From NCBI GenBank assembly GCA_022577435.1, contig JAKOON010000006.1:22029678-22093677 (forward strand): a stretch of DNA of 64,000 nt. Reading direction: 5' to 3'. Shown here in pieces: positions 1 through 12,805 of the stretch. This DNA is from Embiotoca jacksoni (Eukaryota > Chordata > Actinopteri > Embiotocidae). The stretch's first letter is position 1. Every line of letters starts with the position of its first letter. The notes below the pieces were generated by a model that did no database searches, was not told the DNA's origin, and saw only the letters and a list, made by a program, of their open reading frames with translations. Made by a program: the position numbers and the translations under genes.

Positions 1-144
1 TGTGGCAGAGGCTGCCTGCACCACCTTCAAGGCCTGCTGGGGGATCTGAACGACCTGAGAATCCGTCTTAGGGTGGACCAACTGGACCTGCTGCACCATA
101 GCTGGCTGCCCTGGACTCTGCACGATCAGCAAATTGTTCCCCGC
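1..144 (-). CDS. sp2: sp2 coding exon 4 (partial, runs off window)
   Basis: The exon begins at 144 after the acceptor tgcatttgcag (minus strand), in phase 0. It encodes 48 codons starting AGNNLLIVQSPG and ending VVQAASAT at the window edge. Human SP2 has the matching GNNLLIVQSPGG and QIPQQALRVVQAASAT stretches, so the reading frame is secure. This is the Gln/Val-rich activation region. Confidence 0.9.
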
Positions 145-3100
145 CTGCAAATGCAGAGACATAAAAAGTTAACCCGAGATGTTTATGTATTAAGCTTTTC
201 GCTCGCACTCACATCTGGAGGTGTGTGACCATAAGTGAAGCAAGCAGGATTTTGGGCTCAAGGCTGCTGAAGCACAGGCTAGAGTTAAATCTGAGAAACA
301 GCAGCTTTTGTATCCATTATATCCAAAACAACTAAGTTTAGTTTGTATTACATTGCTATCAGTTGATATTTTGGCCACTAAATGGCAGCTGAACAGGCTG
401 TAAATACAGCAGTGTTGAAGTGCTGAACAGAGACTTACTTCTGCATCCAACAGACATATTTTAAAGAAGCTTTTAGTTTACTCTTTAATGATGTGTAATA
501 AGTCAAAACTCTCCCTAAAACCAATGACTGAAGATTCACAGTGCTATGGTGGCGCCCCTTAGGGCAGAAATAAATAATCAATTAACAGAAAGTTAACCTA
601 CAACAAGTTAAGAAAGTCAATTAATACATTTTTAAAATCATGTTTAAAATAAAAATGTCAAGCAAGTCACTTGTTTCAGGATCTCTTATTTGAATGTTAA
701 CTACTCGTATCCATAGTAGAAAATTCAACACCTTTGTATTTGTGACTGTTAACGAACAAAACTGTTCACTACCTGTGATGAAAGGAAACTCTAAACTTGT
801 GTTATCAATGTAAAAAAAATAAAAAATAAATAAAAAATCACCCTTGTGTTTGCACAACCTTTCAACTGAAAAACTGTACTTTGCCTGGAAAGAGTCACTA
901 CAGATCCAGAAACCTCCCAGAGTTCATCGCAAACATATTCGGATTGTTTGATACATAACTTTAATGCTTGTATTGTAGAATGGGCCAATGTTAACAAAAA
1001 GTGGGCATCTCTGTTGCTTTTAGTGCGGCACCTCTGCAGAAACAGCAGCAAGCAGTTGTACCTGTATGATGTTGTCACCAGCTTCTATTAAGATGGTCTC
1101 CATGTGCTCTGGGGGTGGGGAGGCAGCCTGTGTGGGAAGAGGTGCCGCATGCTCAGCACTCAGAACCACTTTCTTCTTCCTTCCTCGTCGTCCTTTTCCA
1201 GGAGTGGGAGGGGCCGCGGCAGTCTCTGTGACAATTTGCGTACCACCAACTTCTCCTGTAGCCACGTTGAGGGGCAGTGTTAGCCCACTAGGAAGCTGCA
1301 CCATGTTTGCGGCTGTGTTGTTTGGCTTTCGTAACTTGAGGGAGGGCTTGATGGCTACTGTCTTCTGTGGGGTGACCGGAGTGGTGGCAGCAGCCGGGGC
1401 CGGCAGAGTCATGGGAGTGGTAATGATGGCCTGGTTGGTCCCTGGTATAAGCTGGATCTGACCCCCCTGTGGCATCACCTGGATAGTCTGGGCGCCCTGA
1501 ATCTGCGGCACCACCTGGTACTGGATGTTGGCAGGGGCCGAGGTGTTGGTGCGGGCGGGACTCTGCTGGATAGTAAGGACAATGGGGCTGCCGGGAGCTG
1601 TGGAGCCCAGGCCAGCAGGGAGCTGGATTACATTGCTCTTTGCTGAAAGGAAACCCAGGTTTTTGGGTGGAGCCGGGGCTATGGGAGCCGGCTTTATGGG
1701 AAGGAGCCTTCGAGGTTGCGGCTGTGCTGGGGGAGAAGCGACAGGAGCCTGAGCAGCAGGAGGGCCGATTTTACTGCAGGTGGCAGCCAGGAGGGCCAGA
1801 GGAGAGGGCTGAGTGTCCTGCAGGGAGAAGCTTTGTATTAAAATCAGCGAGGGTAGATAGAGTTTAAGCATGAAGGGCAGGATGAGTTGAGGCAGCTGAT
1901 CAGAAGCTAAAATGAATAAGTGAAAACAAAATCTAGGGGTGAGACGAGTATCCAGTACAGATAACGTATTTTTTGACGAGTATGAGTATTATGTGAGTAA
2001 TTGTGTCAATATCCATGTTGATGAAGGCTTCTAAACTGGCTTTGTGCAACCACCGAGGCCAGATACACACCAAGCCCCGCCTCCTCCTACTGCTGCAGCT
2101 CTGCTGAGACAGACTCACACGCTCTGTCAGTGTCCAGCGTCCTCAGAAATTAACAACTACTCGTGACTCCTTCTGGTTAATTTCTGGCATCAGCTCGTTC
2201 CAATTAGGTTTGTATAAAATATTTTCAGCCCAGTTACTCTGAGAACTTTGCTCTTACTGGCGAGTCGCAAGTTTCAGCTCGTGACTCTACCGGTTTGTTT
2301 TCCTTGTTTCTCCTTTGTCTCGCTCCTACCTCATTAAGATATCTTGCTGAGCGACTTTGAGCAGGAATATAACGCACGTCTGAAAGCATATTTCGATGTG
2401 GACTCTGTCTGCCTAGATCAGGAAAACTGTCAATATGAAGAACCATTAAAGAAAACATCACGCCAGTGTCTCCTTTGACAGTGCAAGGAGGAGCGAGTCG
2501 GGTTTAGAAGAGCAACTCCTTCTTCCTGCAGCAATTAAACAGCCTGCCCATCATATTTAGACAGGTCCAAATCCAGAAATGAAGCACTGGAGATGTTTAA
2601 AGCAAAAGATATAGAGCCCTATGTTTTAATGACGGATGTGGGATTTCAGCACATGATATGAGTTGTGCTATGATGTCCGCTCCCGCCGACACTGCAGCTG
2701 TGCAGTAATTCTTGAACTTAATGAACTAACATGACAAGTGATTGTCAGATTGTCCAACAGAGCCTTTAAAGCTCTTACAACAGATGGATGGACCTACAGA
2801 AAATTACCGAACTGCGACTGCAGCCATATGAATACAGAGATGATGATGTTACAAGAGTGCAACAGTGCAATCAGAGTGCAATAGTGCAATCAGAGTGTAG
2901 AGAATAGCAGAACATGGCATCTGACTGTTACTCACTTGTGTAGAGGCAGTGGAGGGCTGAAGGTATTCGCTGGGACTGACAGCAACAGTGGTGGCCATAC
3001 TGTCCTGTTGATCTGGAAAACACACATCAGGGTCAGCTGCATGCTAAATAAATTCATAAATGAAGTCATTAACTGCATTAATTACTGTATTAACTGGCAA

Positions 3101-6100
3101 ATAATTACATGTTGACAATAATTTTCCCCACAAATGTGGTCAACTAGCATGATTGACAACTCAAAGCTTTTAGGAATGCCACAGGTTTAAAAAAATATAT
3201 ACACACACACACCCCCAAATATTTTAATGCTGTGGGAGAATATCAATGTGTATTTATGTGCACACAGTGTTGAAGTCAACGGAAGCAATAAATTCCTCAG
3301 TGTGCAAGAAAGCCAAGATTTTCCTTCTCGGCAATGTCTATATAGACCAGGATGCATTGTGCACGAGCTTCTGACGATTGTCCTCCAAAGTCTTTCCCCT
3401 TGTAGTACCCACTCAACAAAAAAAAAAGGTAAGTAGCCAGACGACATTGTTTGCAGAGAGCAAAAAGGCAGGCGAGAAAGTGGTTAATTCATCATGGAAC
3501 TACAACCTTGTTTCCAAAAAAGTTGGGACGCTGTGTAAAATGTAAATAAAAACAGAATGCAATGATTTACAAATCATGCAAGCCCATATTTAATTGTACA
3601 TAGACCAATAGAGAACATATTAAATGCTGAAACAATAAATGTTATTGTTCTATGAAAAACATGTTTATTTTGAATTTGACGCCAGCAACACGTATCAAAA
3701 CAGTTGGGAAAGGGGCATGTTTACCCCTGTTCTGCATCACTTCTTTTTACAATAATCTATTTGTTTGGGAAATGAAGAGACCAGTTGCTGGAGTTTTGGA
3801 GGGGAAATGTTGTTCCATTCTTGCCTGTTAAACCTATTCAGCTGCTCAACAGTTTTGGGTCTCCTTTGTCTTATTTGTTATTTCATGATGTGCCAAATTT
3901 TTTAATAGGCGACAGGTCTGGACTGTAGACAGGCCAGTTTAGCACTCGGACCCTTCTACTACAGAGCCATGCAGTAGAAATACATGCAGAATGTGGTTTG
4001 GCATTGTTTTGTAGAAATAAACAAAGCCTTCCCTGAAAAGGAAGTTGTCTGGATGGCAGCATATGTTCCTCCAAAACCTGTTTATATCATTCAGCATTAA
4101 TGGTGCCTTCCCAGGTGTGCACGCTACCCTGGCCACGTGCACCAAGACATCCCTATAGCGTCACAGATGCTGGCATTTCAACTGACCGCTGATAACAAGC
4201 TGGGTGGTCCCTCTGCTCTTTATCCCAGAGGATGCAGCATCCATGATTTCCAAAAAGAATCAAAAATTTTGATTCGTTAGACCAAAAGGACAGTTTTCCA
4301 TTTCACCTCAGTCCATCTTAAATGAGCTCGGGCCAAGAGGAGGCAGCGGTGTTTCTGGATCATGTTTATATATGGTTTCTTCTCTGCATGGTAAAGTTTT
4401 AACCAGCATTTGTGGATGCAGCGATGAGCTAAGCTCACAAACAATGGTTTCTGGGAGTGTTTCTTAGCCTGGACAATGATTTCCACCACATGATTTGTTT
4501 TTAATGCAGTGCATTTTGAGGGCCTGAACATCACGGCCATCCAATATTGTTTTTTGGCCTTGTCCTTGTGTACAGAGATTTCTCCACATTCTCAGAATCT
4601 TTTAATGACATTTTGTAACGTAGATGATGAAATCCCCAAATTATTTCCAATTTAACGTTGAGTAACATTATTCTTAGATTGTTGCACTATTTTCCCACCC
4701 AGTCTTTCACTGAGTGGTGAACCTTTCACCATCTTCACTGCTGAGAGAATCTGCCTGTTTTTATACTCAATCATGTTACTGATCTGTTGCAAATTAACCT
4801 AAATAGTTGCGAGATGTTGCACCAGGTGTTGTTTTTGGCATTACACTTTTTCAGTCCCAACTTTTTTGAGCCATATTGCTGGCATCAAACTCAGAATGAG
4901 CATATATTTTTCATAAAACAAAAAAGTTTCTCCATTTAAACATGTTGTCTTTGGTCTATTTGCAATTAAAATGGGTTTATGTGCATGGCAAATTATTGCA
5001 TTATAGTTTTATTTACATGTAACACATTGTCCAAACTTTTTGGGAAACAGGGTTGTATAAGTACTAATCAAATAGTGTAACATTTGCAAATAATGTGAAC
5101 AAAAGCAATACTTGTCCAAATGTTGCCTTGTATCACCACCCCTAGCAAGGGTTAAAACACTATGTTGTTTGCCAAAACATTTTGAATATTTTTTTTAATA
5201 TTCTACTGGAAGAACAACAGATAATGCAGCTGCTTCCAAGAGAAAAAAAATAATCTTTTGAGGAATTTATTGCTTCCATTGACTACATTTACTATTAACA
5301 ATACTTGGACACCAACATAAAAAGCAGCATTGTTGTCTTTAAAAAGTAATCACATCACATATGGTATCAGGGATGTCATGATGTGTTTGTCAAGTGTCAT
5401 TTTTATTTATCATTTTGTGTTGGGACATAAGTCTGTTGTCAGCGCACCATAAATTAAGTTTAGCATGTGTCAGCCCCATTTAGTAGTCATAGATAGGTTA
5501 CAAATATATTTGCTGCTTTGGTTACTGTGTTCTGTTTTTATTCTTAAATGCATACGCATCTACTGGCATTTATTCATTATATTCCTTGGTAAAAATTTAA
5601 ATATGCTTTAAAGATATTTCAAATATGCATTCAGTGAGTTTTTAAGTTATTTTTTTAGTAACTTAATGCACATTTTTGCACTTCCAACCTCATTAAATGC
5701 GTCAATAAATCTCAAATACAGCAGTAAGTAACTACCACTGTAATGGATTATCTCATGAGTGAATTTTTACAACTTAACAGCTTTCTGGGAGGTAGCAAAA
5801 AACTATATTCTACACTATGCAATCTATTAAAGTGTTCTTTGAAAAACAGTCAATAGTATTGTAAAGCAGTAGTAGTTAACTAGTTAACTACAACGACTCC
5901 AGCAACCACAGTCAAATGTATCCCTGAGGTGAGAACATGCGACGTTGAATCCTATTTGAAACTGCTGGCTAAGGATAAACTTAAATATAGTAAGATTGTT
6001 ACTCATATCTGTGGTAATGATACCTGATTACTGTAAGCAGGGGTCACTGAAGTTAACATGGAATTAGTGTGTATTTTTGCCATAACAATGTCAGACTGTA

Positions 6101-9100
6101 GTTTGCTATGGACAACTGCCTTATCTAACCAGGGAAGACATTTTTAACTGCATGCCATCATTTACTGATTACTCAGTTTGTATCTGAACGCTGACTTTTT
6201 AAATTTAATTTGGTTTATAATACAGAGAAGGTGATTAAGTTGGCTGACTTAAACAATCATGTTGATGTTGACAATGACAGCCTCAGCACTGCATTTAATT
6301 CATTATCACACGACGGGCTTCACTCAGAATGTAAAGAAACCCACTCAGTTTTAATTACACTCTTGATCTTGTTCTGACGTGACAGTTACGTTATTGTAAT
6401 TTAGAAGAATTTTACCAAGCATTAAAAAAAATTGAATAAACCTATATAAAAGAAGCCGTAATGCCAGAGATGAATTTTATTCATCTTTGATAAAGGAAAA
6501 CGAGAATAACCCAAAGGTTTTTTTCAGCACTGTAGCCAGGCTGACAAAGATTCAGAGCTCTGTTGAGCCATGTATTCCTTTCGCTCCCAGTAGTGGTGAC
6601 TCCTACAGCTGTCACAGATGGATTATCAAGTACAGTGTGCCACACGTGATTAATTAGCTCACTTCTCTCCTATAGATCTTTCTGTGGTAACTTAAACAAT
6701 TGCGTTATCTAAACCATCAACATGTCCTAACAAGACCGTTTAAGGACGTTTTATCTTTAATCAACTATTCCATATTAGATCGAACCAATCAAAAGAAAAG
6801 TAGGGATGCACGATACATAATTCTTTTGTCAAATATTCAATGTGCGAATATTTTCCAACTCTGTTGGCAAATTGCAGATACCAATATATGGCAAATGCAG
6901 ATATAAAGTATTACATTTTCTAAAATGTACAAATTCACAGGGTAAAATAAGAATACTACCACTTTAACTTAGGTCTGTCAACCATGCCATGTTTATTTTT
7001 CTGTAATATTTTCTATTTAGTAAATTATTGAGCATTTAGGCCCAATCAAATTGTAATTTTAATGTCATATCGGCAGAAGTGTTCATTTCTGGCCAAATGC
7101 TAAATTTTTATTTTAAAGCCTTCATCTGATACCAATGACGTGCTGATATTACTGTGTACCCTTAAAAAAAGAGACAATAATCTGTTTGGCAAACAAGAGC
7201 AAAACAAAGAGCAGTCTTTTGATTCTTAAAAAGACTCAATGTAAAGTAACATCCTTTACAAACCATCATGCCAGCTGATTTTCATGAAGTTAGAAGTCTA
7301 GCCATGAGAGCTGATATGTTTGGCCCTGTAAAAGTTTAAGCACAAACAAAGCTGACTGGCAAATAACAAGCCAGCGGCAAAGATTCAGATGCTCTCTAAG
7401 CAAGGAAATGCACTATGGGACTGCAATCAAAAACAATGTGAGAGGAAAATTCAAAACAAATACTGAGCATCTTATATTTTAGTTTAGACAGTCGGCATGA
7501 ATATATTTAGGGCAGGCTTGTCCAGCAGTTTAAGAGCAGAGTAAATCTTGAAGACCAAGCAAACCGGACCCAAATTCACTATGTGAATATATGGGTCTGG
7601 CTGTGAGCCACAGTTGAGGCAGTCAGGCTAAAGAAAAGCTGCCCAATGGCTAAAATAGGTCAAGGCTGTTATTGTCAAGCAGAATTGCGCTGGGTAAAGC
7701 TCAGGTTTTACACTAATTGCCATTATTGCCTGAACTACAATACAGTTTCTACACAAATACATTCATCAGCTTTGAAAAATATATATTCCAAACTCAATTC
7801 ATATGCATCATAAAAATGTGCCTTACAAAAGGATGCAGTCTATGTCTGCGGTAGCCTCCCTAAAGTGTTTTCATTTGCACCTTAATGAAACAGTATTGCT
7901 CAAGAGTATTTTTATATAACTGAACAGTTGTCATCATTCATGAGTGTGTAGAATAAACAGAACTATAACTAGTACTTGGGTACATCAGTTCAGGTCAAGA
8001 CATGTTAAGACACCTGAAATCAAACAGTAGGTGACATATAACCACATCACAGCTATAAAGCACTGTTCAGGCAACCAGCAACACTTGTGAAATGCATTGG
8101 CTGCTGCGAATGGAGAGATTCATCATCAGTCTACTCTTACTGCAAAAGACGCTGATTTCATGTGTGTGCAGATGATCACGCAAGACTTTTATAGATTTTT
8201 TTTTTTTTTTTTTTTTAAAACTACCCTAAAGCAGGATATCAAATTATATACAAATGTTGGTTCACTTCATTCAAAGTGTAAATATCAGTCGCAGCAGACA
8301 GCTTTCTTTGGATAATTAAAGTGATAACATTTAGAGGAGGGAGGGGGGGAATCTTATCAAACGGTGGATGTATTGTTTTTATCCACATGTATGGAAAACC
8401 ACTGGGGTTTGTCAAAGCCTTACATGCTGATTTTTTTCAGAAAAAGATGGTTCGGTCTGTGGCTCCAGCATTAATGATTATAGCCTACATCAAAGGCACT
8501 AGTTGGGGTTTCATTACAACCACACTCAAGTTTGGATAATTCAAAACACAAAAGATAAGCTGCTATGATAGATGAGGAAATGCCTAAAACCTGAAAATCC
8601 TCTTTTCAACAAAAAAATAACTATCTATTTCTGCCACCTCATCTGTCAACACTGAACTTTACCCTGATGGAAAAAAAGACTCAATCTCTGTGTTTTTGGG
8701 CTGTTGATCAGCCTAACAAATGGGAATTGTTCTCTGTTGGAGCTGCCTGCCTCATTAAGTACAAGTATTATAAATGAAGCTGTTGATCCCAATGACTAAA
8801 CTTTCACTGCCAAAGTAAAAGACTTTCACACGGGGGACATCTCAGCCTGCTGTGCCACACACTTATATTGGCTGAGATGCATTTTTGGAAACACCAGCAT
8901 GGATGGGTGATTACAGTGCATTAGCACAATGAACACTACTTCAGTATAACAACCACCACCGTTTATGCAAGTGTGTATTTAAGCCCAAGAAGTAATGCAC
9001 AAATAGAAAAATGGTGCGGCCTCAAAGTAGCGCCGCCATCAAACACACACTGTTGGGAAGGTTTGCTCGGGACAAGCAGCTAACGTTTGCAAGCTAGCTG

Positions 9101-9568
9101 GTTAGCAACGCTCACTTACCGGGACAGACTGAAGTGGCTAGCAGCTACCGTAAGCTGATCTGGTATATGTGCAGCTTACTCTTTATTGACCAACGGTCCG
9201 ACGTGGGAGCGTTACTTGCACCACCACAACAATTCTCTGTTTTGTTGTGGGATTGATGAATGGTGGAAATGCACAGTAAGATTTGTGGAAAAACAAGTAA
9301 GGGACCAGCAACATAGCTTCCACTAGCATGTTGGCTAGCTGACGCGTAGCTAGCAAGTCAAACTCTCTTTGATAACGTTACAGAAAAAGGCAGCCCTTTT
9401 CCGGAAGTGCATTGCTTATATTGGTTCACACAACTATCTGAATCCCCCTAAAACATAGTTATTCGTACCACCCGATGTCCAGTGCTTTTCTCTACAATGC
9501 AAATACAATGTTTTACGAAGTAGAATGTAATATAAACACCAATGTTTTAATTCCTACCCACCGCTCAT
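1..9568 (-). CDS. sp2: sp2, Sp2 transcription factor, 5' part (span of coding exons; 3' end outside window)
   Basis: SP2 is a nuclear Sp/KLF-family zinc-finger transcription factor. Four exons join in phase as 9568-9562, 3012-2936, 1817-1062 and 144-1, giving 328 codons before the window edge. The protein starts MSDQQDSMATTVAVSPSEYL, very close to the recalled N-terminus of vertebrate SP2. The Sp-box-like stretch SPLALLAATCSKIG follows at about residues 32-45, then a long Gln/Pro/Thr/Ala-rich activation region (NIQYQVVPQIQ, LIPGTNQAIIT) and a basic GKGRRGRKKK patch. Exon 4 continues with GNNLLIVQSPG and many Q/V residues. The Btd box and three C2H2 fingers expected at the C-terminus are not in the window, so DNA binding cannot be checked. 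Intron 1 (9561-3013) is 6.5 kb and repeat-filled. Sp2 is favoured over Sp1/Sp3/Sp4 because the N-terminal residues and exon phases match SP2. Confidence 0.93.
1062..1817 (-). CDS. sp2: sp2 coding exon 3 (large Gln/Pro-rich exon)
   Basis: This 756-nt, phase 0-0 exon has acceptor ccctgcag before 1817 and donor gtacaa after 1062. It encodes 252 residues from DTQPSPLALLAATCSKIG to DNIIQ. The open frame runs past both borders, but the flanking translation (MLKLYLPSL... upstream, VQLLAAVSAE... downstream) does not resemble SP2 and is intronic. The GKGRRGRKKKVV motif late in the exon is a plausible nuclear localisation patch. Confidence 0.93.
2854..2898. repeat. short tandem duplication, about 21 bp unit
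   Basis: The segment gagtgcaa-c/t-agtgcaatca is repeated about twice and then trails into gagtgtag. It is intronic in sp2, just below exon 2, and has no coding value. Confidence 0.6.
2936..3012 (-). CDS. sp2: sp2 coding exon 2
   Basis: This 77-nt exon has acceptor ttttccag and donor gtgagt. It supplies the last two bases of an Asp codon, then QQDSMATTVAVSPSEYLQPS and TASTQ. The internal ATG at 2998 could start a slightly shorter isoform. Homology of the preceding DQQDS to the mammalian SDPQTS argues that translation normally begins in exon 1. Confidence 0.88.
3503..5055 (-). mobile_element. Tc1/mariner-like DNA transposon relic, near full length
   Basis: The ends are near-perfect inverted repeats of about 25 bp (caaccttgtttccaaaaaag at left; the complement of ctttttgggaaacagggttg at right). 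They are flanked by TA on both sides (3501-3502, 5056-5057), which fits TA target duplication. Length is about 1.55 kb, usual for fish Tc1 elements. On the minus strand, degenerate frames near 3880-4080 contain QNNAKPHSA and a later WPVYSPDLSPI, which recall the DNxxPH...SPDLxPI DDE segment of Tc1/mariner transposases. Frameshifts and stops break it, so it is inactive. It lies in sp2 intron 1. Related copies occur near 40.5, 54.3 and 56.6 kb. Confidence 0.75.
5935..6805 (+). mobile_element. LINE retrotransposon fragment (SGNH/esterase-like segment plus ORF2 pre-RT segment)
   Basis: Plus-strand frames, interrupted by stops, show a stretch around 5950-6030 reading VESYLKLLAKDKLKYSKIV then HxxGNDT, as in the esterase-like part of some fish LINEs. 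Further on, 6477-6600 reads SLIKENENNPKVFFSTVARL, and 6706-6790 reads FKDVLSLINYSILD. The latter two resemble the region just before the reverse transcriptase core of L2/CR1/Rex-type elements. The endonuclease and RT cores are missing or unrecognisable. It lies in sp2 intron 1, antisense to the gene. Confidence 0.65.
6803..7166. mobile_element. possible non-autonomous DNA element with GGGATGCACGATA-type ends
   Basis: The left end tagggatgcacgata and the complement of the right end (taagggtacacagtaata) are loosely alike. 'Gggatgcacgat' is a frequent terminus of fish MITE-like repeats. No clear target duplication could be found, so the borders are approximate. Confidence 0.3.
7167..9500. other. 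sp2 intron 1 remainder, nothing recognised
   Basis: AT-rich intronic DNA with a poly-T run near 8199-8216 and no frame I could link to a protein. GC content and CpG frequency rise from about 9000, where the CpG-rich 5' region of sp2 begins. It contains an ETS-type CCGGAAGTG at 9401-9409. Confidence 0.6.
9562..9568 (-). CDS. sp2: sp2 coding exon 1 (seven coding nucleotides)
   Basis: On the minus strand ATGAGCG is followed by a gtgggt donor. The trailing G plus AT from exon 2 makes Asp, so the N-terminus reads M-S-D-Q-Q-D-S-M, matching the M-S-D-x-Q-x-S-M start of mammalian SP2. The 5'UTR presumably extends a short way to higher coordinates, toward the CCAAT boxes. A fairly good alternative donor (cccg|gtaag) at 9119-9120 could belong to an alternative non-coding first exon. 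Confidence 0.7.
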
Positions 9569-9589
9569 GACGACATTCGCTCTCCGCGA

Positions 9590-9800
9590 GCCTTGAAGAC
9601 CTAGCCCATGGAGGAATCCGCCCGCGCAGCTGCACCAATCCACGGACAATGGAGTGGTGACTGTCAGACAGATGGACCAATTGGCTTGACCTGTCTTTGT
9701 GATTGAAATTCAACTGAGCCAATCACGATTTGATATATTTATACGTTGGTCGATGGATGACGGGTAAACCAATGAGATGTCGAGATTGTGCTCGGGAGGG
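9590..9800 (-). promoter_or_regulatory. sp2 promoter, TATA-less with four CCAAT boxes
   Basis: CCAAT motifs occur at 9635-9639, 9677-9681 (inside CCAATTGG), 9719-9723 and 9769-9773, spaced about 40-50 bp, immediately upstream of the sp2 start codon on the minus strand. Regularly spaced CCAAT boxes without a TATA box are typical of NF-Y-driven housekeeping promoters. The region is CpG-richer than its flanks. I infer the transcription start lies between about 9570 and 9640. No plus-strand gene was found to share it. Confidence 0.55.
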
Positions 9801-9849
9801 AGGGTTCCGATGGGTAGACCTCGAACAAGTGAGTGCCCTATTACAGCAG

Positions 9850-12600
9850 GAAAACGGTTTCACTGACGTCCCCAACTGCCAATGTGATTTTTGTGGGGCA
9901 GTTCGATGAAAACAAGAATGACAGCCGCGTTGATCAATGAGCTTTAAGTCAAGTGTGTGACATGGTTAAATTGTCCCACTGCACAGTGATGAGCAGGCCA
10001 TTATGTTGGTTAATGCTGACTGCACTAAGCTACAGTAAAATAGTTATACGATTATTTTAAAGTTATGAACACAGCCTACTTTTCTGCAACTTTATTTTTG
10101 TTTTGCTACTTTTAAAGTCAACATAGCTCTATCTATCTATCTATTTACGACGACACTTCTCTAATGTTAAAGATCAAACAATCAATACAATATTGGCTAT
10201 AACCATGGCCCCGTGGGCACATTTGTAAATCTCCATCACTTGTTTCTGGTCTATGTGTTCATTTTGCTTTAGGTTTTTTGTTTTGTTTAGTTTTTTGCTG
10301 GTTTAAGTCTCTTTGTTGTTGTTTTGAGTATTTTCTAGTTTTTACAGCAGTACAACAGGATATGTTAACAGTTTGCCTACTTTATCAGTTTCGGGATCAG
10401 GGCCACCCTGACCTTTTCAGCCCCTGATCCTGTGCCTAATAGGCCAGTTCAGTAATCCATGACTATTAAATCAACCTACGGCTATGTATGGGTAAAATTA
10501 TTTGATTTGAAAGGGGACACTCAGTGACTAACTCACAAAGAATTATTTACTCAATTTGCTTAAGTGTTATACAAATTAATATATATGAGGTATTTTCTTT
10601 TCTTCCCATTTTACAATTTTATTCTATAACAATTCTGAGGGATATTGTAGTTTTTACTATATTTGTTTGACATATTGTGCATTTATTTGTTTGTTCTCTA
10701 TTTAAAACATGCAAAACAAAATATGATTCTTATTAAACAAACAACAGTATACTCAAGTAGAGCTAAAATAATTATTAGATTCATCAATAAGTTCATTGAG
10801 AGAAAATTAATTATTATTTTAAGTCATTTTCCATTCAAAAATTGCGCCGTCTCTTTGGTAGGTAATGGGAAATTGTTTGGGGTATGTTATCATGAATTCG
10901 TTTTTGTTTATGTGTAATCATTATATTGGATATAACAATGAATGAGTTTAAATACACCATAATATGATATTCAAACATTTGTAGACCTTTATGTTGTTCA
11001 GTGTTGAACTGATGCTTCACTGGAAACTTGATCACCTCAGACTTTGGTGTTAACTGTCAACATCTTCTTATATACAACTGCAGAAATTTGGTCTCAACAT
11101 AATCCAAAATGTTCTCAAAATTTCAATTCCAATTGAAGTAAAACCATTTTTTATCTTTAGCATAGAACATTCTAACTCAAACTGGTTACTTGGACTTCGA
11201 CCAGATTTTAGGATTTGTCTTTTTGCATTTGTGTTACAATGACCAGAAAGTCTGACATGATCCCAGCTCAGAAACTGCAGTCCTTCCACCGTGTGGAGAA
11301 AATGTTCCCGTGGTGGCTGTCAGTCCCATCTGTCGTCAGCATCAGCTGATCTGCCCCCTGGCACTTTTAGCCAACAGTTAGGCTACAATCATGGCTATGA
11401 TGAGCTGTCCTTCTTTGTCATTGGATCACTCCATGTGACTCTATTCACATCCACACCCACAATGCATGCAGTGCCTTTTCATATAGGCTTTTCACAAAGA
11501 GTACACTTGACCTTCATACAGACATCTCTTGTTTGTCCCCAGTGTGCCCTCTCCCTGCATCACTGCATGAGTTTTTTTTTTTTTTAAGTGCTTGGGAAAC
11601 TGGAATCCTGCTTTTAGCTAAAGTACTTTCTCCCTCTTTCCCTCAAGTGCACTGTAGTTGGCAGTGGAGGATGTAGATACTGTCTATCAGGTGATCTCCC
11701 CAGACACTTCTGTGGAGCGCCTCAGAGAGAAAGAACTACATAATTTAACTGTAATATCTCACTTTTTTCACTTAACAGGCTTCATGAGCAAGCCATAGCA
11801 TTAGCTGGAGACTTTTCAGCATTAAACAATTCAAAGAGAATAGCTGACGTTAAAAAACTGAGCATTCGTTACGCTAAGAACCCACCACTAGAAGCTGTAA
11901 AACATTTTAACTCACAGAAAAAGACCCATAGCTGCTATATGGGAACATAATATATATTGTTTTTAAATCATGTGAGTGATTGAAGAGTTCTTTTTTAATG
12001 CTGTGGTCAGAATATAACCTAATGGTGTAGAACACATCACTTGCACAGAATCCCAGTCAGTTCAGTCAGAACATATTCAAAGCACATCAGTTAAGGAACA
12101 TACACTTTTCATTGGTTTTTTCGCCTGGCTTTCATCTTTTGCACTGAGTTTGGTTAAGAGAGATAAGAAGTTATTAATTGCACAGCAGGGAAATTCAGTC
12201 CGAAATTCAGTTTTCTTCAAAGACATCCAAGTCAAGGAGCAACATGTCAGGTAGGATGAGAGTAGTAAACGAAAGTCAAAATTTCAACCGGAAACACAGA
12301 AAATGTTTGGTTGTCAACCGACCTCAAATTCAGTGTTCTGTTTTGTAAGAACCACATTTTTTTTTTTTAAACTTAACAAGCTCAGAAAAACAGTTGTGTT
12401 TTTTTTTTTTTTTTTTTTAGCTTCAAGTGGGTTTTTAAAGAGTTTATTGTATAAATTCAGTACAGATGTGTCAGAGCTTAAAAATGGATCTTAAAAATGT
12501 AGATGTGATAGAGTAAAGCTATCAGGCTATCTATGGTAATTAGATAAAATGTAAATTAAATATATGTACTGTTTACTGTGTGTGCTTCATAGTGCATTAA
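9850..12600. other. gene-poor intergenic DNA, nothing recognised
   Basis: AT-rich, with a short (TCTA)n run near 10130-10143 and poly-T runs. The ORFs here have no domain-like character, and none shows paired splice sites with conserved-looking coding sequence. Confidence 0.55.
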
Positions 12601-12805
12601 AAACCTTACTTAAGTAAAAGTAAGTGGTATCATCAAAATGTACAAATGTGTCAAAAGTAAAAGTTCATACTGTGCAGGAATTCTCCCGGTAGGTTTTTGG
12701 ATTGATATTACTGATGCATTATTGTGAATTTTAAAGCTTAAGTCATTAATGATTGTCCAAATTTTAATTTTTTTTTGTAAAATATACATTATACTAGATA
12801 AAGTA

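Noticed and set aside
9120..9200. Non-coding first exon of sp2 ending cccg|gtaag
   Set aside because: The donor is plausible, but the 9562-9568 exon gives the conserved MSD start; kept only as a possible alternative.
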